In this document: piece after piece, positions 8,469 through 17,811 of the stretch
Layout of the letters: each line of letters opens with the position of its first letter
Numbering within the stretch: position 1 is the stretch's first letter
Assembly (NCBI RefSeq): GCF_020179835.1
Contig: NZ_JAIUDA010000001.1
Span: forward strand, 186,001 to 250,000
Direction of reading: 5' to 3'
Source of the DNA: Pantoea sp. alder81
GTDB lineage: Bacteria; Pseudomonadota; Gammaproteobacteria; Enterobacterales; Enterobacteriaceae
DNA length: 64,000 nucleotides
Program-made: the position numbers and the translations under genes
The notes under the pieces: model-generated
What the model was told of the DNA's origin: nothing
Database searches by the model: none
The model's input: the letters and a program-made list of their open reading frames with translations, nothing else

Positions 8469-9377
8469 ATGATTAAGCAGGGTTTATTGGGGATGATCGC
8501 ATTAGCGATGAGTGTGAGTGCAGCGAATGCGGCCGATCCGGTGAAGGTCGGCTCGAAGATTGATACCGAAGGTTCGCTGCTGGGCAACATCATCCTGCAG
8601 GTGCTGGACAAACACGGGGTAAAAACCGTCAACAAAATTCAGCTCGGCACTACCCAGGTGGTGCGCGGGGCCATCACTGCGGGCGAGTTAGATATCTATC
8701 CGGAATACACCGGCAACGGCGCATTCTTCTTTAACGATGAGAAGGACACGGCCTGGAAAAATGCGCAGCAGGGCTATGAGAAGGTGAAAAAGCTCGATGC
8801 GGATAAAAACCATCTGGTATGGCTGACGCCAGCCCCAGCCAATAACACCTGGACCATCGCGGTACGCGGCGATGTGGCACAGAAAAATAAGCTTAACTCC
8901 CTCGACGATCTCAGTGCCTACCTGAAAAAGGGGGGCACCTTCAAGCTGGCGGCCTCAGCAGAATTTATTGAACGCAGCGATGCGTTACCGGCGTTTGAAA
9001 AAGCCTACAACTTCAAACTGGATCAATCACAACTGCTGTCACTGGCGGGCGGTGATACGGCGGTGACCATCAAAGCGGCAGCACAGCAAACGTCCGGCGT
9101 CAACGCGGCAATGGCCTATGGCACGGATGGCCCGGTGGCGGCGCTCGGCCTGCAAACCCTGACCGATCCCAAAGGCGTCCAGCCAATTTATGCGCCTGCG
9201 CCGGTGATCCGTGAAAGCGTGCTGAAACAGTATCCGGACATCGGCAACTGGTTACAGCCGGTGTTTAGCAAGCTGGATGAGAAAACCCTGCAACAGCTTA
9301 ACGCGCAGATTGCGGTTGACGGTCAGGATGCCAGCCAGGTAGCGAAACAGTGGCTGCAGCAGAATAAGTTGCTGTAA
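8469..9377 (+). CDS. osmF: Osmoprotectant ABC transporter, periplasmic binding protein OsmF
   Basis: A 302-residue secreted binding protein with a typical signal peptide (about residues 1-22, cleavage after ...SAANA). The mature protein begins DPVKVGSKIDTEGSLLGN, the pattern of the OpuAC/QAT-family binding proteins for quaternary ammonium compounds. DIYPEYTGNG and the later AMAYGTDG are further family landmarks. It is the first gene of an operon arranged exactly as E. coli osmF-yehY-yehX-yehW. In E. coli and Salmonella the system has been linked to low-affinity betaine-type solutes and stationary-phase or osmotic expression; the substrate here is inferred. Confidence 0.93.
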   Translation: MIKQGLLGMIALAMSVSAANAADPVKVGSKIDTEGSLLGNIILQVLDKHGVKTVNKIQLGTTQVVRGAITAGELDIYPEYTGNGAFFFNDEKDTAWKNAQQGYEKVKKLDADKNHLVWLTPAPANNTWTIAVRGDVAQKNKLNSLDDLSAYLKKGGTFKLAASAEFIERSDALPAFEKAYNFKLDQSQLLSLAGGDTAVTIKAAAQQTSGVNAAMAYGTDGPVAALGLQTLTDPKGVQPIYAPAPVIRESVLKQYPDIGNWLQPVFSKLDEKTLQQLNAQIAVDGQDASQVAKQWLQQNKLL

Positions 9378-9380
9378 GCG

Positions 9381-10547
9381 GTGCCGTTACTGTTATCAAG
9401 ACCGCGCCAGCAGCCGGTGCTGCTGGTACTCACGCTGCTGATCACTTGCGCGCTAATGGCTTTGCCGTTACTCAGTTTCGCCGCAAACCGCCTGGTGTCC
9501 GGCCAGCCGCTGATGCTGTGGCAGGTCACGCAATCCTGGCTGTTGCTGCTGCCGTTACTCTGGTTATGGCAAGGATTGTGGTGGAAGCCACGGCGTCTCA
9601 ATCTGGTAATGGCATTGCTGGATGCTGAGATTCTGTTTGCGCTGCTGATCTTTATCGGCGGGCAGACCGCGGCTCAACTGGCCAACAACGGCAGCCCGCT
9701 GGCACGCACCGCCTTTGGCAGCGGTTTATGGTGTGCGGCGGCGCTGGCGCTATTGCTGGCAGCCGAGGCCATTCGTCAACTCACGGCCAGCACGCCGTGG
9801 CGTATTCTGCTGAACCTGCAAATCTGGCTGGTGCCGCTGCTGTTACTGCTCAGCGGCCATCTCGACCACCTCTCCCTGATGAAAGAGTATGCCAACCGCA
9901 CGGCGGTATTTGATGCGGCTTTTAGCCAGCATCTGCTCCTGCTGGGCGGCACATTGCTGCCCACGCTGTTGATAGGCTTGCCGCTGGGGTTAGTGATTGC
10001 CCGGCGATCGCGCTGGCAAAGTGCCGCTTTCAGCGTACTCAACCTGATCCAGACCGTACCTTCCGTGGCGCTGTTTGGCCTGCTGATTGCGCCGCTGGCG
10101 GGGTTGGTGGCTCACTTCCCGGTGCTGGCAAGTTGGGGCATCAGCGGCATTGGTCTGGCGCCCGCACTGATCGCACTGGTGCTCTATGCGCTGCTGCCTT
10201 TGGTGCGCAGCGTGGTGGCAGGTTTGCAGCAGGTACCGCAGGAGGTACGGGAAACGGCGCGCGGCATGGGAATGAGCGCGATGCAACAGTTCTGGCATGC
10301 CGAACTCCCGCTGGCGCTGCCAGTATGGCTCTCGGGATTGCGCGTAGTGGTGGTACAAACCATTGGCCTGGCGGTGGTGGCGGCATTGATCGGCGCAGGC
10401 GGATTCGGTGCGATTGTTTTTCAGGGATTGCTGAGCAGCGCCCTGGATTTGGTGTTGCTGGGCGTGATTCCGGTGGTGGCGCTGGCGGTGGTGTTTGATG
10501 CCGCACTGCGTTTACTGTCGGCACTGCTGGAGAGAACCGATGATTGA
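9381..10547 (+). CDS. yehY: Osmoprotectant ABC transporter permease YehY
   Basis: A 388-residue inner-membrane permease with an additional hydrophobic N-terminal half (residues about 1-180) and a C-terminal BPD-transport domain. The permease signature region ETARGMGMSAMQQFWHAELP (the EAA loop that contacts the ATPase) lies at about residues 290-310. The start is GTG 9381, four bases after the osmF stop; it has little Shine-Dalgarno and is probably translationally coupled. The end overlaps the yehX start by 8 bp. Length and gene order match E. coli YehY. Confidence 0.92.
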   Translation: MPLLLSRPRQQPVLLVLTLLITCALMALPLLSFAANRLVSGQPLMLWQVTQSWLLLLPLLWLWQGLWWKPRRLNLVMALLDAEILFALLIFIGGQTAAQLANNGSPLARTAFGSGLWCAAALALLLAAEAIRQLTASTPWRILLNLQIWLVPLLLLLSGHLDHLSLMKEYANRTAVFDAAFSQHLLLLGGTLLPTLLIGLPLGLVIARRSRWQSAAFSVLNLIQTVPSVALFGLLIAPLAGLVAHFPVLASWGISGIGLAPALIALVLYALLPLVRSVVAGLQQVPQEVRETARGMGMSAMQQFWHAELPLALPVWLSGLRVVVVQTIGLAVVAALIGAGGFGAIVFQGLLSSALDLVLLGVIPVVALAVVFDAALRLLSALLERTDD

Positions 10548-11475
10548 GTTTCACCAGGTAAGCAAAATGTTTGCAGGCAAAGCGGCCGTGCAGGATCTCA
10601 CACTGCATATTGAGAAAGGCAGCTTCACCGTGCTGATTGGCACCTCCGGCTCGGGCAAATCCACCACGCTGAAAATGATCAATCGACTGGTGGAGCATGA
10701 CAGCGGTGAAATCCGCTTTGCCGGTGAACCGATTGAACGCATGGATGCACGCGCCCTGCGGCGGCGCATTGGCTATGCCATCCAGTCGATTGGCCTGTTC
10801 CCGCACTGGAACGTGGCAAAGAACATCGCCACGGTGCCGTCACTGCTTGGCTGGCCGCAGGCAAAAATCCAACAGCGGGTTGAGGAGCTACTGGCGCTGC
10901 TGAATCTGGATACGCATCTGGCGACGCGTTTTCCCCATCAACTTTCCGGCGGTCAGCAGCAGCGGGTTGGCGTGGCGCGCGCGCTGGCCGCCGATCCCGA
11001 ACTGTTGCTGATGGATGAGCCCTTTGGTGCGCTGGATCCGGTGAACCGCCAGGCGCTGCAACAGGAGATGCTGCGCATTCAGAAGCTGTCTGGGCGCACG
11101 GTGGTGCTGGTGACGCACGACATCGACGAAGCGCTGACGCTGGCGGATCAGCTGGTGCTGATGGACGGCGGTAAAATCGTCCAGCAGGGCAAACCGATTG
11201 AACTGCTGACGCAACCGGCCACGGATTTCGCCCGCGAATTCTTTGGCCGTAGTGAACTGGGTGTGCGGCTGTTGGCGCTGGGGCGTGCCGGCAGTGCGGC
11301 GCGGCGCGGCGAGTGGCTGGACGGTGAGCCGATAGCCGCGAGCCTCACGCTGCGCGAAGCACTGTCACAGTTTATTGCCCGACGCACCGACAAGTTACCG
11401 GTGATCGATCAGCATCAACAGCCGCTGGGTGTCCTGCATTTCAACGATCTGTTGCGCCAGCGGGAGGCGATCTGA
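10540..11475 (+). CDS. yehX: Osmoprotectant ABC transporter ATP-binding protein YehX
   Basis: A 311-residue ABC ATPase. The Walker [10 protein letters not shown] is at about residues 36-44, the signature [15 protein letters not shown] precedes Walker [13 protein letters not shown], and the switch histidine is in VTHDIDEAL. The C-terminal 70 residues form a CBS-like domain (...[19 protein letters not shown]), typical of the OpuA/ProV class and used there for osmotic gating. The true start is ATG 10540 inside the end of yehY; an upstream in-frame methionine would add residues without homology. The gene overlaps yehW by one base (TGATG). Confidence 0.94.
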   Translation: MIEFHQVSKMFAGKAAVQDLTLHIEKGSFTVLIGTSGSGKSTTLKMINRLVEHDSGEIRFAGEPIERMDARALRRRIGYAIQSIGLFPHWNVAKNIATVPSLLGWPQAKIQQRVEELLALLNLDTHLATRFPHQLSGGQQQRVGVARALAADPELLLMDEPFGALDPVNRQALQQEMLRIQKLSGRTVVLVTHDIDEALTLADQLVLMDGGKIVQQGKPIELLTQPATDFAREFFGRSELGVRLLALGRAGSAARRGEWLDGEPIAASLTLREALSQFIARRTDKLPVIDQHQQPLGVLHFNDLLRQREAI

Positions 11476-12206
11476 TGCGGGTATGGCGCGATCCACTGTA
11501 CTGGCTGCTGGCGGCATTTTTGTTGCTGCTGTGGGGATTGCCGCACAGCGGAGCGCTGTTTGCCCATTGGTTCCCGCAGCTGGAACGCCCGCTGTATCAG
11601 CAGGAGAGCTTCTGGCGGCTGGCCCTCGCGCATCTGTCATTGGTGATCAGCGGCAGTGCGCTGGCGATTATTTTTGGCGTGGGCTGTGGAGTTTTCGCTA
11701 CGCGTCGTGCCGGACGGGCGTTCAGACCCTTACTGGAGACGCTGGCGGCAGCGGGGCAGACCTTTCCACCGGTAGCAGTGCTGGCGATAGCCGTGCCGGT
11801 GATGGGCTTTGGCGCGACACCGGCCATCATGGCGCTGTTTCTATACGGGTTGTTGCCGATTTTGCAGGGCACGCTGGCAGGATTGGATAGCGTACCAGAC
11901 AGCAACCGGGAAATTGCCGTTGGACTGGGCATGGGGCCCTGGCGACGCTTATGGCAGATTGAACTGGCGCTGGCCGCTCCGGTGATCATGGCAGGCATGC
12001 GCACGTCGGTGATGATCAGCATCGGCACCGCGACGATTGCGTCAACGGTGGGCGCAGAAAGCCTGGGATCACCGGTGATTATCGGACTGAGCGGCTTTAA
12101 CACCGCCTATGTCATTCAGGGCGCGCTATTAGTCGCGCTATTGGCACTGATTTGTGACCGCGTATTAGAACGCGTGCAACGTCAACTCAGTGGCTGGGAA
12201 GGATAA
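11475..12206 (+). CDS. yehW: Osmoprotectant ABC transporter permease YehW
   Basis: A 243-residue permease with about six membrane helices and the EAA-type loop ([20 protein letters not shown], residues about 137-156). It is the second permease of the OsmF system and presumably forms a heterodimer with YehY. It starts at ATG 11475, overlapping the yehX stop. The 3' end overlaps a small YohO-like gene on the opposite strand (12187-12294) by 20 bp. Confidence 0.93.
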   Translation: MRVWRDPLYWLLAAFLLLLWGLPHSGALFAHWFPQLERPLYQQESFWRLALAHLSLVISGSALAIIFGVGCGVFATRRAGRAFRPLLETLAAAGQTFPPVAVLAIAVPVMGFGATPAIMALFLYGLLPILQGTLAGLDSVPDSNREIAVGLGMGPWRRLWQIELALAAPVIMAGMRTSVMISIGTATIASTVGAESLGSPVIIGLSGFNTAYVIQGALLVALLALICDRVLERVQRQLSGWEG

Positions 12207-12294
12207 GACTGTAGCCCACCAACATCATGCCGCCCATGCCACCAAGAGCCATCACGGCAAACAGGGTGCCAATGAAAATTTTATTCCAGTTCAT
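12187..12294 (-). CDS. yohO: YohO-like 35-residue single-pass membrane protein
   Basis: A frame of 35 codons from ATG 12294 to TGA 12187 encodes [19 protein letters not shown] and then [16 protein letters not shown]. The pattern MALGGxGGxML.GY.xIL matches E. coli YohO, which is also 35 residues long, as recalled from that protein. One hydrophobic helix spans about residues 6-30. AGG lies 10 bases upstream of the start. The gene is convergent with yehW, overlaps its last 20 bp, and lies downstream of mlrA on the same strand (84 bp away). The molecular role of YohO is unknown. Confidence 0.8.
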   Translation of the reverse strand: MNWNKIFIGTLFAVMALGGMGGMMLVGYSLILPSH

Positions 12295-12377
12295 AAGGGA
12301 AACCTGAGAAAAGTCATGGAGTGCGGCATGATAACGCGCACACCCGGCGAGGCAAAGGCCGTGTGTGCGATTTTTTG

Positions 12378-13112
12378 TCAGGCGGGATCGTGAATATGGG
12401 TAGCGAACCCTTGCGCCTGCCAGTGCTCAAACTGCTCTAACTGACGTCGCGTAGGTTTTTTGCCAGTCCAGATAAACAGGTTCTGACCAGGGAACAGCTC
12501 AGGGCGGGGCATATCCAGCGGTTCAGCTAACACATCCATGCGCCAGCCCTGCTGCGATAAACGCCAGGCTTCCAGCCACAGGCGGGTGCGATCTTCCACG
12601 CCCCAGCCAATCATTAGTGCATCCTTGCCGGCTTTTTTGCGGCCGCCAGCCAGACAAAACGCCACATAATCAATCAGCGCACCATCTAACAGGCTGCACA
12701 TGGTGCGCGCGGTATGCTGATCCAATCCCAGGCGTTGACGCACCGGGACAAACACGTGATCGATCAGCGCATCCACCGGATGTTCGCGGCCAATGGTGGC
12801 AATTTTGGTGCGCAGTTTAGCCGGACGAACGTGACGCAGCACGCTCATCAACTCTTCCTGCAGTGCGGTCCAGCCATCGTGCACATTAATGGTTTGGCCT
12901 TCCAGCAGGGCTTTCACCTTGCCAACAGGCACACCGCTCTCTATCCAGCGTTTGATCTCTTCAATTCGCTGAACATCTTCATCATCAAACTGGCGGTGAC
13001 CGCCTTCCGTACGCTGAGGTTTTAACAGACCGTAACGGCGCTGCCAGGCGCGAAGTGTTACCGGGTTGATTCCACAGCGTTCGGCAACATCACCGATACT
13101 GTATAAGGCCAT
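12378..13112 (-). CDS. mlrA: MerR-family regulator MlrA
   Basis: A 244-residue regulator with an N-terminal MerR winged helix (residues 1-70: [20 protein letters not shown]..., [20 protein letters not shown]) and a C-terminal cobalamin-binding-like domain that lacks an obvious B12 histidine motif. Length equals E. coli MlrA (243). MlrA activates csgD and thereby curli and biofilm matrix, linked to c-di-GMP control. ATG 13112 was chosen because it aligns with E. coli MlrA; an in-frame ATG nine codons upstream exists. The neighbourhood (mlrA next to yehW) is the same as in E. coli. An inverted repeat resembling the MlrA operator lies 55-81 bp upstream. Confidence 0.94.
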   Translation of the reverse strand: MALYSIGDVAERCGINPVTLRAWQRRYGLLKPQRTEGGHRQFDDEDVQRIEEIKRWIESGVPVGKVKALLEGQTINVHDGWTALQEELMSVLRHVRPAKLRTKIATIGREHPVDALIDHVFVPVRQRLGLDQHTARTMCSLLDGALIDYVAFCLAGGRKKAGKDALMIGWGVEDRTRLWLEAWRLSQQGWRMDVLAEPLDMPRPELFPGQNLFIWTGKKPTRRQLEQFEHWQAQGFATHIHDPA

Positions 13113-13166
13113 GGCGTCCTCGAAAATTCTGACCTGCATTACAACACCTTAACCGCCGCGCTTATG

Positions 13167-13193
13167 TTGTACAACTCTTTTATTTCTGTACAA
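13167..13193. promoter_or_regulatory. MlrA-like inverted repeat TTGTACA-N13-TGTACAA
   Basis: TTGTACA (13167-13173) and TGTACAA (13187-13193) face each other across 13 bases between mlrA and the divergent XRE gene. The operator reported for E. coli MlrA at csgD has the same TTGTACA / TGTACAA arms with a similar spacer, so autoregulation of mlrA or control of the XRE gene is plausible. Confidence 0.5.
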
Positions 13194-13194
13194 C

Positions 13195-13256
13195 TTGACG
13201 TTTTGACCAATATAAGGTGATATCTCATATGTGAGATTTATTTCCCATTTATGAGA
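13195..13256 (+). promoter_or_regulatory. Promoter and paired operators of the XRE-cupin gene
   Basis: TTGACG (13195-13200) and TGATAT (13218-13223) with 17 bases between make a plausible sigma-70 promoter. Two related palindromes follow: TCTCATATGTGAGA (13223-13236) and TCCCATTTATGAGA (13243-13256), 20 bp apart from start to start. The first overlaps the -10 element and the second overlaps the ribosome binding site. This layout suits repression by a dimeric HTH protein, most simply the product of the next gene. Confidence 0.55.
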
Positions 13257-13263
13257 GGTGAAT

Positions 13264-13827
13264 ATGTCTGTACCGGATAGCGAAGATCGGCTGGCCGCAC
13301 GACTGGCCGAATTACGAGTGCAACGCGGCTGGTCGCTGGACGAACTGGCGATGGCTACCGGCATCAGTCGGGCTTCATTGTCGCGCATTGAACGGGCAGA
13401 GACCAGCCCTACAGCCGCTTTGCTTAATCGACTGTGTGTGGCGTATGGCTTGACCATGTCGCGCCTGTTGAGTGAAGTGGAAGAGGAAGCCGCGCTGCTG
13501 CTGAAAGCGAGCGATCAGAGCGTTTGGCGCGACGATGCCAGCGGTTATCTGCGTCGCAGTGTCTCGCCGCCCGCCAGCCATTTCAAGGCCGAGCTGGTTG
13601 AGAGCGTGTTACAACGCGGCGCGCGCATCGATTACGACGCACCACCGGTGCAGGGGCTGGAGCAACATATCTGGCTGCAATCCGGCGAGCTGACGTTCAC
13701 CATGGACGATCAGCGCTGGACGCTGCAGGCGGGAGATTGCCTGCGCTTTCATCTCACCGGCAAATCATCGTTTCAGGCGCACCCGGAAGGCGGTGCGCGT
13801 TACATTCTGGTGGTGTGTAAACCATGA
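13264..13827 (+). CDS. XRE-family regulator with C-terminal cupin domain
   Basis: A 187-residue protein with an N-terminal Cro/C1 helix-turn-helix (residues about 8-62; SLDELAMATGISRASLSRIE is the recognition region) and a C-terminal single cupin domain (about 105-185) as ligand sensor. Such HTH-cupin proteins usually control small metabolic operons. The ATG at 13264 is preferred over GTG 13258 because GAGAGG at 13254-13259 is then correctly spaced. The stop overlaps the start of the GNAT gene (ATGA), so the two are translationally coupled. Tandem palindromes in its promoter suggest autoregulation. Confidence 0.9.
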   Translation: MSVPDSEDRLAARLAELRVQRGWSLDELAMATGISRASLSRIERAETSPTAALLNRLCVAYGLTMSRLLSEVEEEAALLLKASDQSVWRDDASGYLRRSVSPPASHFKAELVESVLQRGARIDYDAPPVQGLEQHIWLQSGELTFTMDDQRWTLQAGDCLRFHLTGKSSFQAHPEGGARYILVVCKP

Positions 13828-14342
13828 CTGAAATTGAACAGTTAAGTGCCACTCAGGCGCAGCCATTGCTGGCTGCGCTGACCGAGGTGTTGCAGGGGTG
13901 CGTGGCCGACGGGGCCAGCGTGGGTTTTATCGATGCCGGGGATCGCGCAGCGATGGAACGCTTCTGGCAGGATAAAATCTACAGTCTGGCGAGCGGCGAT
14001 AATCAGCTGCTGGTGGCGTGGCAGCAGGGTGTGATTGTTGCGACGGTAATGGTCGGGTTTAGCGCGATGCCCAATGGGCGTCATCGCGCGGAGATCAGCA
14101 AATTGCTGGTACATCCCGATGCGCGCCGCCAGGGAATTGCGCGTCGACTGATGCAGCAGGCTGAGCAGTTGGCGATTGAGCAGGGCAAAACGCTGCTGGT
14201 GCTGGACACGCGCAGCGGCGATGTGGCCACGGATCTCTATTTATCAATGGACTGGCAAATTGCGGGATCCATTCCGTTGTACGCTGAATCGACGGAAGGG
14301 GCGTTAGATGCCACCACGGTGATGTATAAAGTGGTGGGGTGA
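13824..14342 (+). CDS. GNAT-family N-acetyltransferase
   Basis: A 172-residue protein with the GNAT acetyl-CoA binding motif VHPDARRQGIARRLMQQAE (about residues 92-110; the Q/R-x-x-G-x-G/A signature) and the expected strand-helix pattern. It transfers an acyl group from CoA to an amine; the substrate is unknown. The start codon overlaps the stop of the XRE-cupin gene, a common pairing in which the regulator senses the substrate of the enzyme. It ends 10 bp before the convergent LysR gene. Confidence 0.88.
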   Translation: MTEIEQLSATQAQPLLAALTEVLQGCVADGASVGFIDAGDRAAMERFWQDKIYSLASGDNQLLVAWQQGVIVATVMVGFSAMPNGRHRAEISKLLVHPDARRQGIARRLMQQAEQLAIEQGKTLLVLDTRSGDVATDLYLSMDWQIAGSIPLYAESTEGALDATTVMYKVVG

Positions 14343-14352
14343 TTGCACCAAC

Positions 14353-15324
14353 TCAGTGCGCCTCTTCTGCCTCTGCCAGGCCCAGTGATTGCATAAATAG
14401 CCGGATAATTGGATTAATTTTCCGGCCTTTTTTCATCATCAGGCAGAACGGATTTTCCCGGCGCACCGATTCATCGCCCAATTCACACAGCTGCCCACGT
14501 GCAATAAAAGGCGCGGCATAATGTTCGGGTAAATAACCAATAAAGTGCCCGGTTAAAATCAGCATGGCGACGGATTCAACTTGCACCGCCTGCGCACCGC
14601 TGTCCTGTAATGGAATGAGGCGACGGTCGTCGCGCGGCGTGACATATAAATGATTAATGATTTTCTGCTCACGTAATATTTCCACCGATATATTCTTATC
14701 ACAAGATCCCGAATATAAAGGATGTGACATGGAGCAATATAATTTCGAATATTCTTTATAAAGTGGGAAGTAATCAAAATCACTTTTCATTTCATAAACC
14801 GGCGCTATGCCACAATGAAAACGCCCTTCACTCATCCCGCGTTTAATATCATCTAATTGCGCGGTCTGTAAGCGAATCTGCACCTTTGGTGCTTTCTGGT
14901 GCAACTGTTGCACCGCCGCGGTGACCGGGGAATGCGGATCAGAAATAGTGTTATCCACCACGCAAATCGCGATGTCCCCCAGCAGTTCATTACGGCTGTT
15001 ATGCAGACGTTCGCGGAACAGATTCAGCGAGACGAACAGCTCCAGCGTGGCCTGATAAACATTAATCCCGTACTGCGTCAGTTCAAAGCCTTCGCGGCCC
15101 CGGCTACATAACGTCATGCCGAGACGAATCTCCAGATCGGAAACCTGCTTACTGATGGCGGCTAAACCAATATTCAGTTCGTTACTGGCAGCGGTTAATC
15201 CTCCGGCTTCCACCACGCATTTAAATACGCGCAGTAATTTTAAGTCGATATTATTCAGTGCCAGAACCGCATTATCGCCGCGATTATTTGCATTGTTTCC
15301 AGACTGGGAAACTTTACTTTCCAT
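14353..15324 (-). CDS. LysR-family transcriptional regulator, likely controls the argH-like operon
   Basis: A 323-residue regulator with an N-terminal extension of about 25 residues, a LysR winged helix (about 28-85; ...LTAASNELNIGLAAISKQVS) and a LysR substrate-binding domain. The C-terminal stretch ILTGHFIGYLPEHYA is nearly repeated in the second LysR protein of this window (25598-26497), so the two are paralogues of one subfamily. It is divergent from the argH-like gene with 157 bp between, the normal LysR arrangement. The middle of the gene (about 14650-14800) is clearly more A/T-rich than its neighbours, which hints at a different origin or relaxed codon use. Confidence 0.9.
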   Translation of the reverse strand: MESKVSQSGNNANNRGDNAVLALNNIDLKLLRVFKCVVEAGGLTAASNELNIGLAAISKQVSDLEIRLGMTLCSRGREGFELTQYGINVYQATLELFVSLNLFRERLHNSRNELLGDIAICVVDNTISDPHSPVTAAVQQLHQKAPKVQIRLQTAQLDDIKRGMSEGRFHCGIAPVYEMKSDFDYFPLYKEYSKLYCSMSHPLYSGSCDKNISVEILREQKIINHLYVTPRDDRRLIPLQDSGAQAVQVESVAMLILTGHFIGYLPEHYAAPFIARGQLCELGDESVRRENPFCLMMKKGRKINPIIRLFMQSLGLAEAEEAH

Positions 15325-15481
15325 CTTTGCTATTCAACTCCGGAATAAATGCGGTGAAAGTACAGTGAACCTGAAATATGACGTATTTACCAGTGCGAGC
15401 GTGAAATAAGTTTTTATTATCACCCCTGGTTTATTCATATCTTTTTCATATCGCTGACGAGTATCTGTAAGGGGAAATAGC

Positions 15482-16909
15482 ATGTCTGATAATGCCGAAC
15501 TGTTATGGGGTGCGCGCTTTAAAGCGGCACCGGCGGCCAGTTTAACCGCGCTGTCGCGCAGCCCGGATTATTACTTTGCCCTGGCACCTTACGATTTAGC
15601 GGGATGCCGGGCCCATGCCCGTGAGCTGGCTCGCGGCGATCTGCTGAGCAGCGAAGAACTCAATACTATGCTGGCAGCGATTGATGCGCTGGATGCTGAT
15701 TATCGTGCAGGCAATCTGCACCCGATTGCTGCTGATGAAGATGTTCATACCTTCATTGAACGCGCACTAACTGAACGCTTAGGGCCACTGGGCGGCAAAC
15801 TGCGTGCAGGCCGTTCGCGTAACGATCAGACCGTCAACGATTTGCGCCTCTACCTGCGTGATAACGGCCGCAAAGTGGTCAGTGCGTTACTGGCACTGCA
15901 GCAATCTTTGGTTGAGCAAGCCGCACAGCACACCGAAAGCGTGGCGCCAGGCTTTACCCATTTACAGCAGGCACAGCCGATTGTGTTTGGTCATCAACTG
16001 CTGGCCCATGCGCAATCTTTTGCCCGCGATATCGAGCGCATGCAGGATTGGGATCGCCGCAGTGCGCGCTGCCCGCTCGGTGCCGCAGCGATGGCCGGAT
16101 CGGCGATTGCGCGCCAGCCGGAAAAAGCCGCTGAAGATCTGGCTTACCTCGCACCATGCGAAAACTCGATTGATGCGGTGGCCAGCCGCGATTACGCCGC
16201 AGAATTCCTGTTCGTCACCAGCATGATAGGTATCAACCTGTCACGCCTGTGCGAAGAAGTGTGCATGTGGGCCTCGCGCCAGTTCCGCTGGGTGGAATTG
16301 CATGATAGCTATGCCACCGGCAGCTCAATCATGCCGCAGAAGAAAAACCCGGACATCGCCGAACTGACACGCGGTCGTTCAGGTCGTCTGGTCGGCAACC
16401 TGATGGCGTTGCTCACCACCATGAAAGCCATGCCGCTCTCCTACAACCGCGATCTCAGCGATGACAAACGTAACGTGATTGATGCCGTGGACACGCTGCT
16501 GCTGGTGCTGCCTGCCATGGCCGGCATGATGTCGACGCTGAAATTCAACACCGACGTAATGCGCGAACAGGCACCGGACGGTTTCACCCTAGCCACCGAA
16601 GTCGCCGACTGGCTGGCGATGCGCGGCGTGCCGTTCCGTGAAGCCCATGAAATCACCGGCCAGCTGGTGCAGCTGTGTGAACGCGAAAATTGCGGCCTGT
16701 CCGACCTGAGCGATGCGCAGTTGCAGGCTGTCGATGCACGCTTAACGCCAGAAGTGCGCAGTGCCCTGACGCTGGAAGCAGCACTGGCGGCACGTAGCGG
16801 CTATGGCGGCACCGCCCCGGCACGCGTACGCGAACAGCTCGCGCGCTTGCAAATCCTGATGCAGGACCAGCAGCGCTGGACTGAAGATTACGCTGGCCCC
16901 CGCGCCTGA
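15482..16909 (+). CDS. Argininosuccinate lyase-like C-N lyase
   Basis: A 475-residue member of the fumarase/aspartase/argininosuccinate lyase superfamily. The conserved blocks are all present: HTFIE and AGRSRNDQ (about residues 88-120), THLQQAQP (about 160) with the histidine of the catalytic pair, and the mobile signature loop GSSIMPQKKNP (about 280-290) with the catalytic serine. Such enzymes release fumarate from an N-substituted aspartate. Genomic ArgH normally sits with argCBG; here the gene heads an operon with an amino acid importer, two NodB-fold hydrolases and an MmgE/PrpD protein, so a catabolic substrate (iminodisuccinate, EDDS-like or other N-succinyl amino acid) is more likely than argininosuccinate synthesis. 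A second, biosynthetic copy elsewhere is assumed, not seen. Confidence 0.85.
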   Translation: MSDNAELLWGARFKAAPAASLTALSRSPDYYFALAPYDLAGCRAHARELARGDLLSSEELNTMLAAIDALDADYRAGNLHPIAADEDVHTFIERALTERLGPLGGKLRAGRSRNDQTVNDLRLYLRDNGRKVVSALLALQQSLVEQAAQHTESVAPGFTHLQQAQPIVFGHQLLAHAQSFARDIERMQDWDRRSARCPLGAAAMAGSAIARQPEKAAEDLAYLAPCENSIDAVASRDYAAEFLFVTSMIGINLSRLCEEVCMWASRQFRWVELHDSYATGSSIMPQKKNPDIAELTRGRSGRLVGNLMALLTTMKAMPLSYNRDLSDDKRNVIDAVDTLLLVLPAMAGMMSTLKFNTDVMREQAPDGFTLATEVADWLAMRGVPFREAHEITGQLVQLCERENCGLSDLSDAQLQAVDARLTPEVRSALTLEAALAARSGYGGTAPARVREQLARLQILMQDQQRWTEDYAGPRA

Positions 16910-16919
16910 GGAGACATCT

Positions 16920-17798
16920 ATGTCCCAATCCACCCCGGTTGAACCCAGCTTGAAAAATAGCCGCGAGCAGATGCATTACGATCTGGATCGCTATCAGGTG
17001 GTGCCACGCCGCTATTACGGCCGCATCACGGCTTCAGCGGTGATCCTGGTGCTGCTGGCATTGCTGGTCAACGCCTTCGCCCACGGCAACATTGAATGGT
17101 CGTTTGTCGGCCAGTTCTTTACTGCCCAGGCAATCCTTAACGGCGTGGTGAACACGTTGATTATGTCGGTATTGGCGATGGGGCTCGGCATCCTGTTCGG
17201 CGTGATCACCGCGATTATGTATATGTCGCCCAATCCGGTGCTGCACTACATCGCCGTGGGTTACGCATGGATCTTCCGTGGCACGCCGCTGATTCTGCAA
17301 CTGCTGCTGTGGTTTAACCTCGCGCTGGTGTTTCCCACCATCAGTATTCCCGGCGTGTTCAGCGTGCAAACCGTCACCATCATGACGCCGTTCCTCGCGG
17401 CACTGCTGGGTCTGAGTATCAACCAGGGGGCTTATACCTCCGAAGTGGTGCGCGCCGGTTTGCTGTCCGTGGATACCGGACAGTACGAAGCGGCGAAGGC
17501 GATTGGCATGCCGCGTCTGCAAGCGCTGCAGCGCATCATTTTGCCGCAGGCGATGCGCGTGATTTTGCCGCCGGTGGGTAACGAATTCATCAGCATGATC
17601 AAAACTACCAGTCTGGCCAGCATGATCCAGTACTCCGAACTGCTCTACAACACGCAAACCATCTACTTCGCCAATGCGCGCGTGATGGAACTGCTGTTCG
17701 TGGCGGGCATCTGGTACCTGATCATCGTCACCGTGCTGTCGTTTGGTCAAAGTCGCCTTGAGCGCTTCTTCTCACGCGGCCACCGCCAGCGTCAGTAA
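16920..17798 (+). CDS. Polar amino acid ABC transporter permease
   Basis: A 292-residue HisM/HisQ-type permease. It has a hydrophilic N-terminus of about 35 residues, then about five or six membrane helices. The EAA loop ([20 protein letters not shown], about residues 189-208) docks to the ATPase. GAGGAG lies 6-11 bases before ATG 16920, 10 bp after the lyase stop. It is the only permease of this importer, so the channel is probably a homodimer. It belongs to the argH-like operon. Confidence 0.92.
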   Translation: MSQSTPVEPSLKNSREQMHYDLDRYQVVPRRYYGRITASAVILVLLALLVNAFAHGNIEWSFVGQFFTAQAILNGVVNTLIMSVLAMGLGILFGVITAIMYMSPNPVLHYIAVGYAWIFRGTPLILQLLLWFNLALVFPTISIPGVFSVQTVTIMTPFLAALLGLSINQGAYTSEVVRAGLLSVDTGQYEAAKAIGMPRLQALQRIILPQAMRVILPPVGNEFISMIKTTSLASMIQYSELLYNTQTIYFANARVMELLFVAGIWYLIIVTVLSFGQSRLERFFSRGHRQRQ

Positions 17799-17811
17799 TT
17801 GGGAGAGAGAG

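Noticed and set aside
15482..16909. Calling the lyase argH (arginine biosynthesis)
   Set aside because: The catalytic blocks fit, but no other arg genes are near and the operon is catabolic in make-up, so the symbol would mislead.
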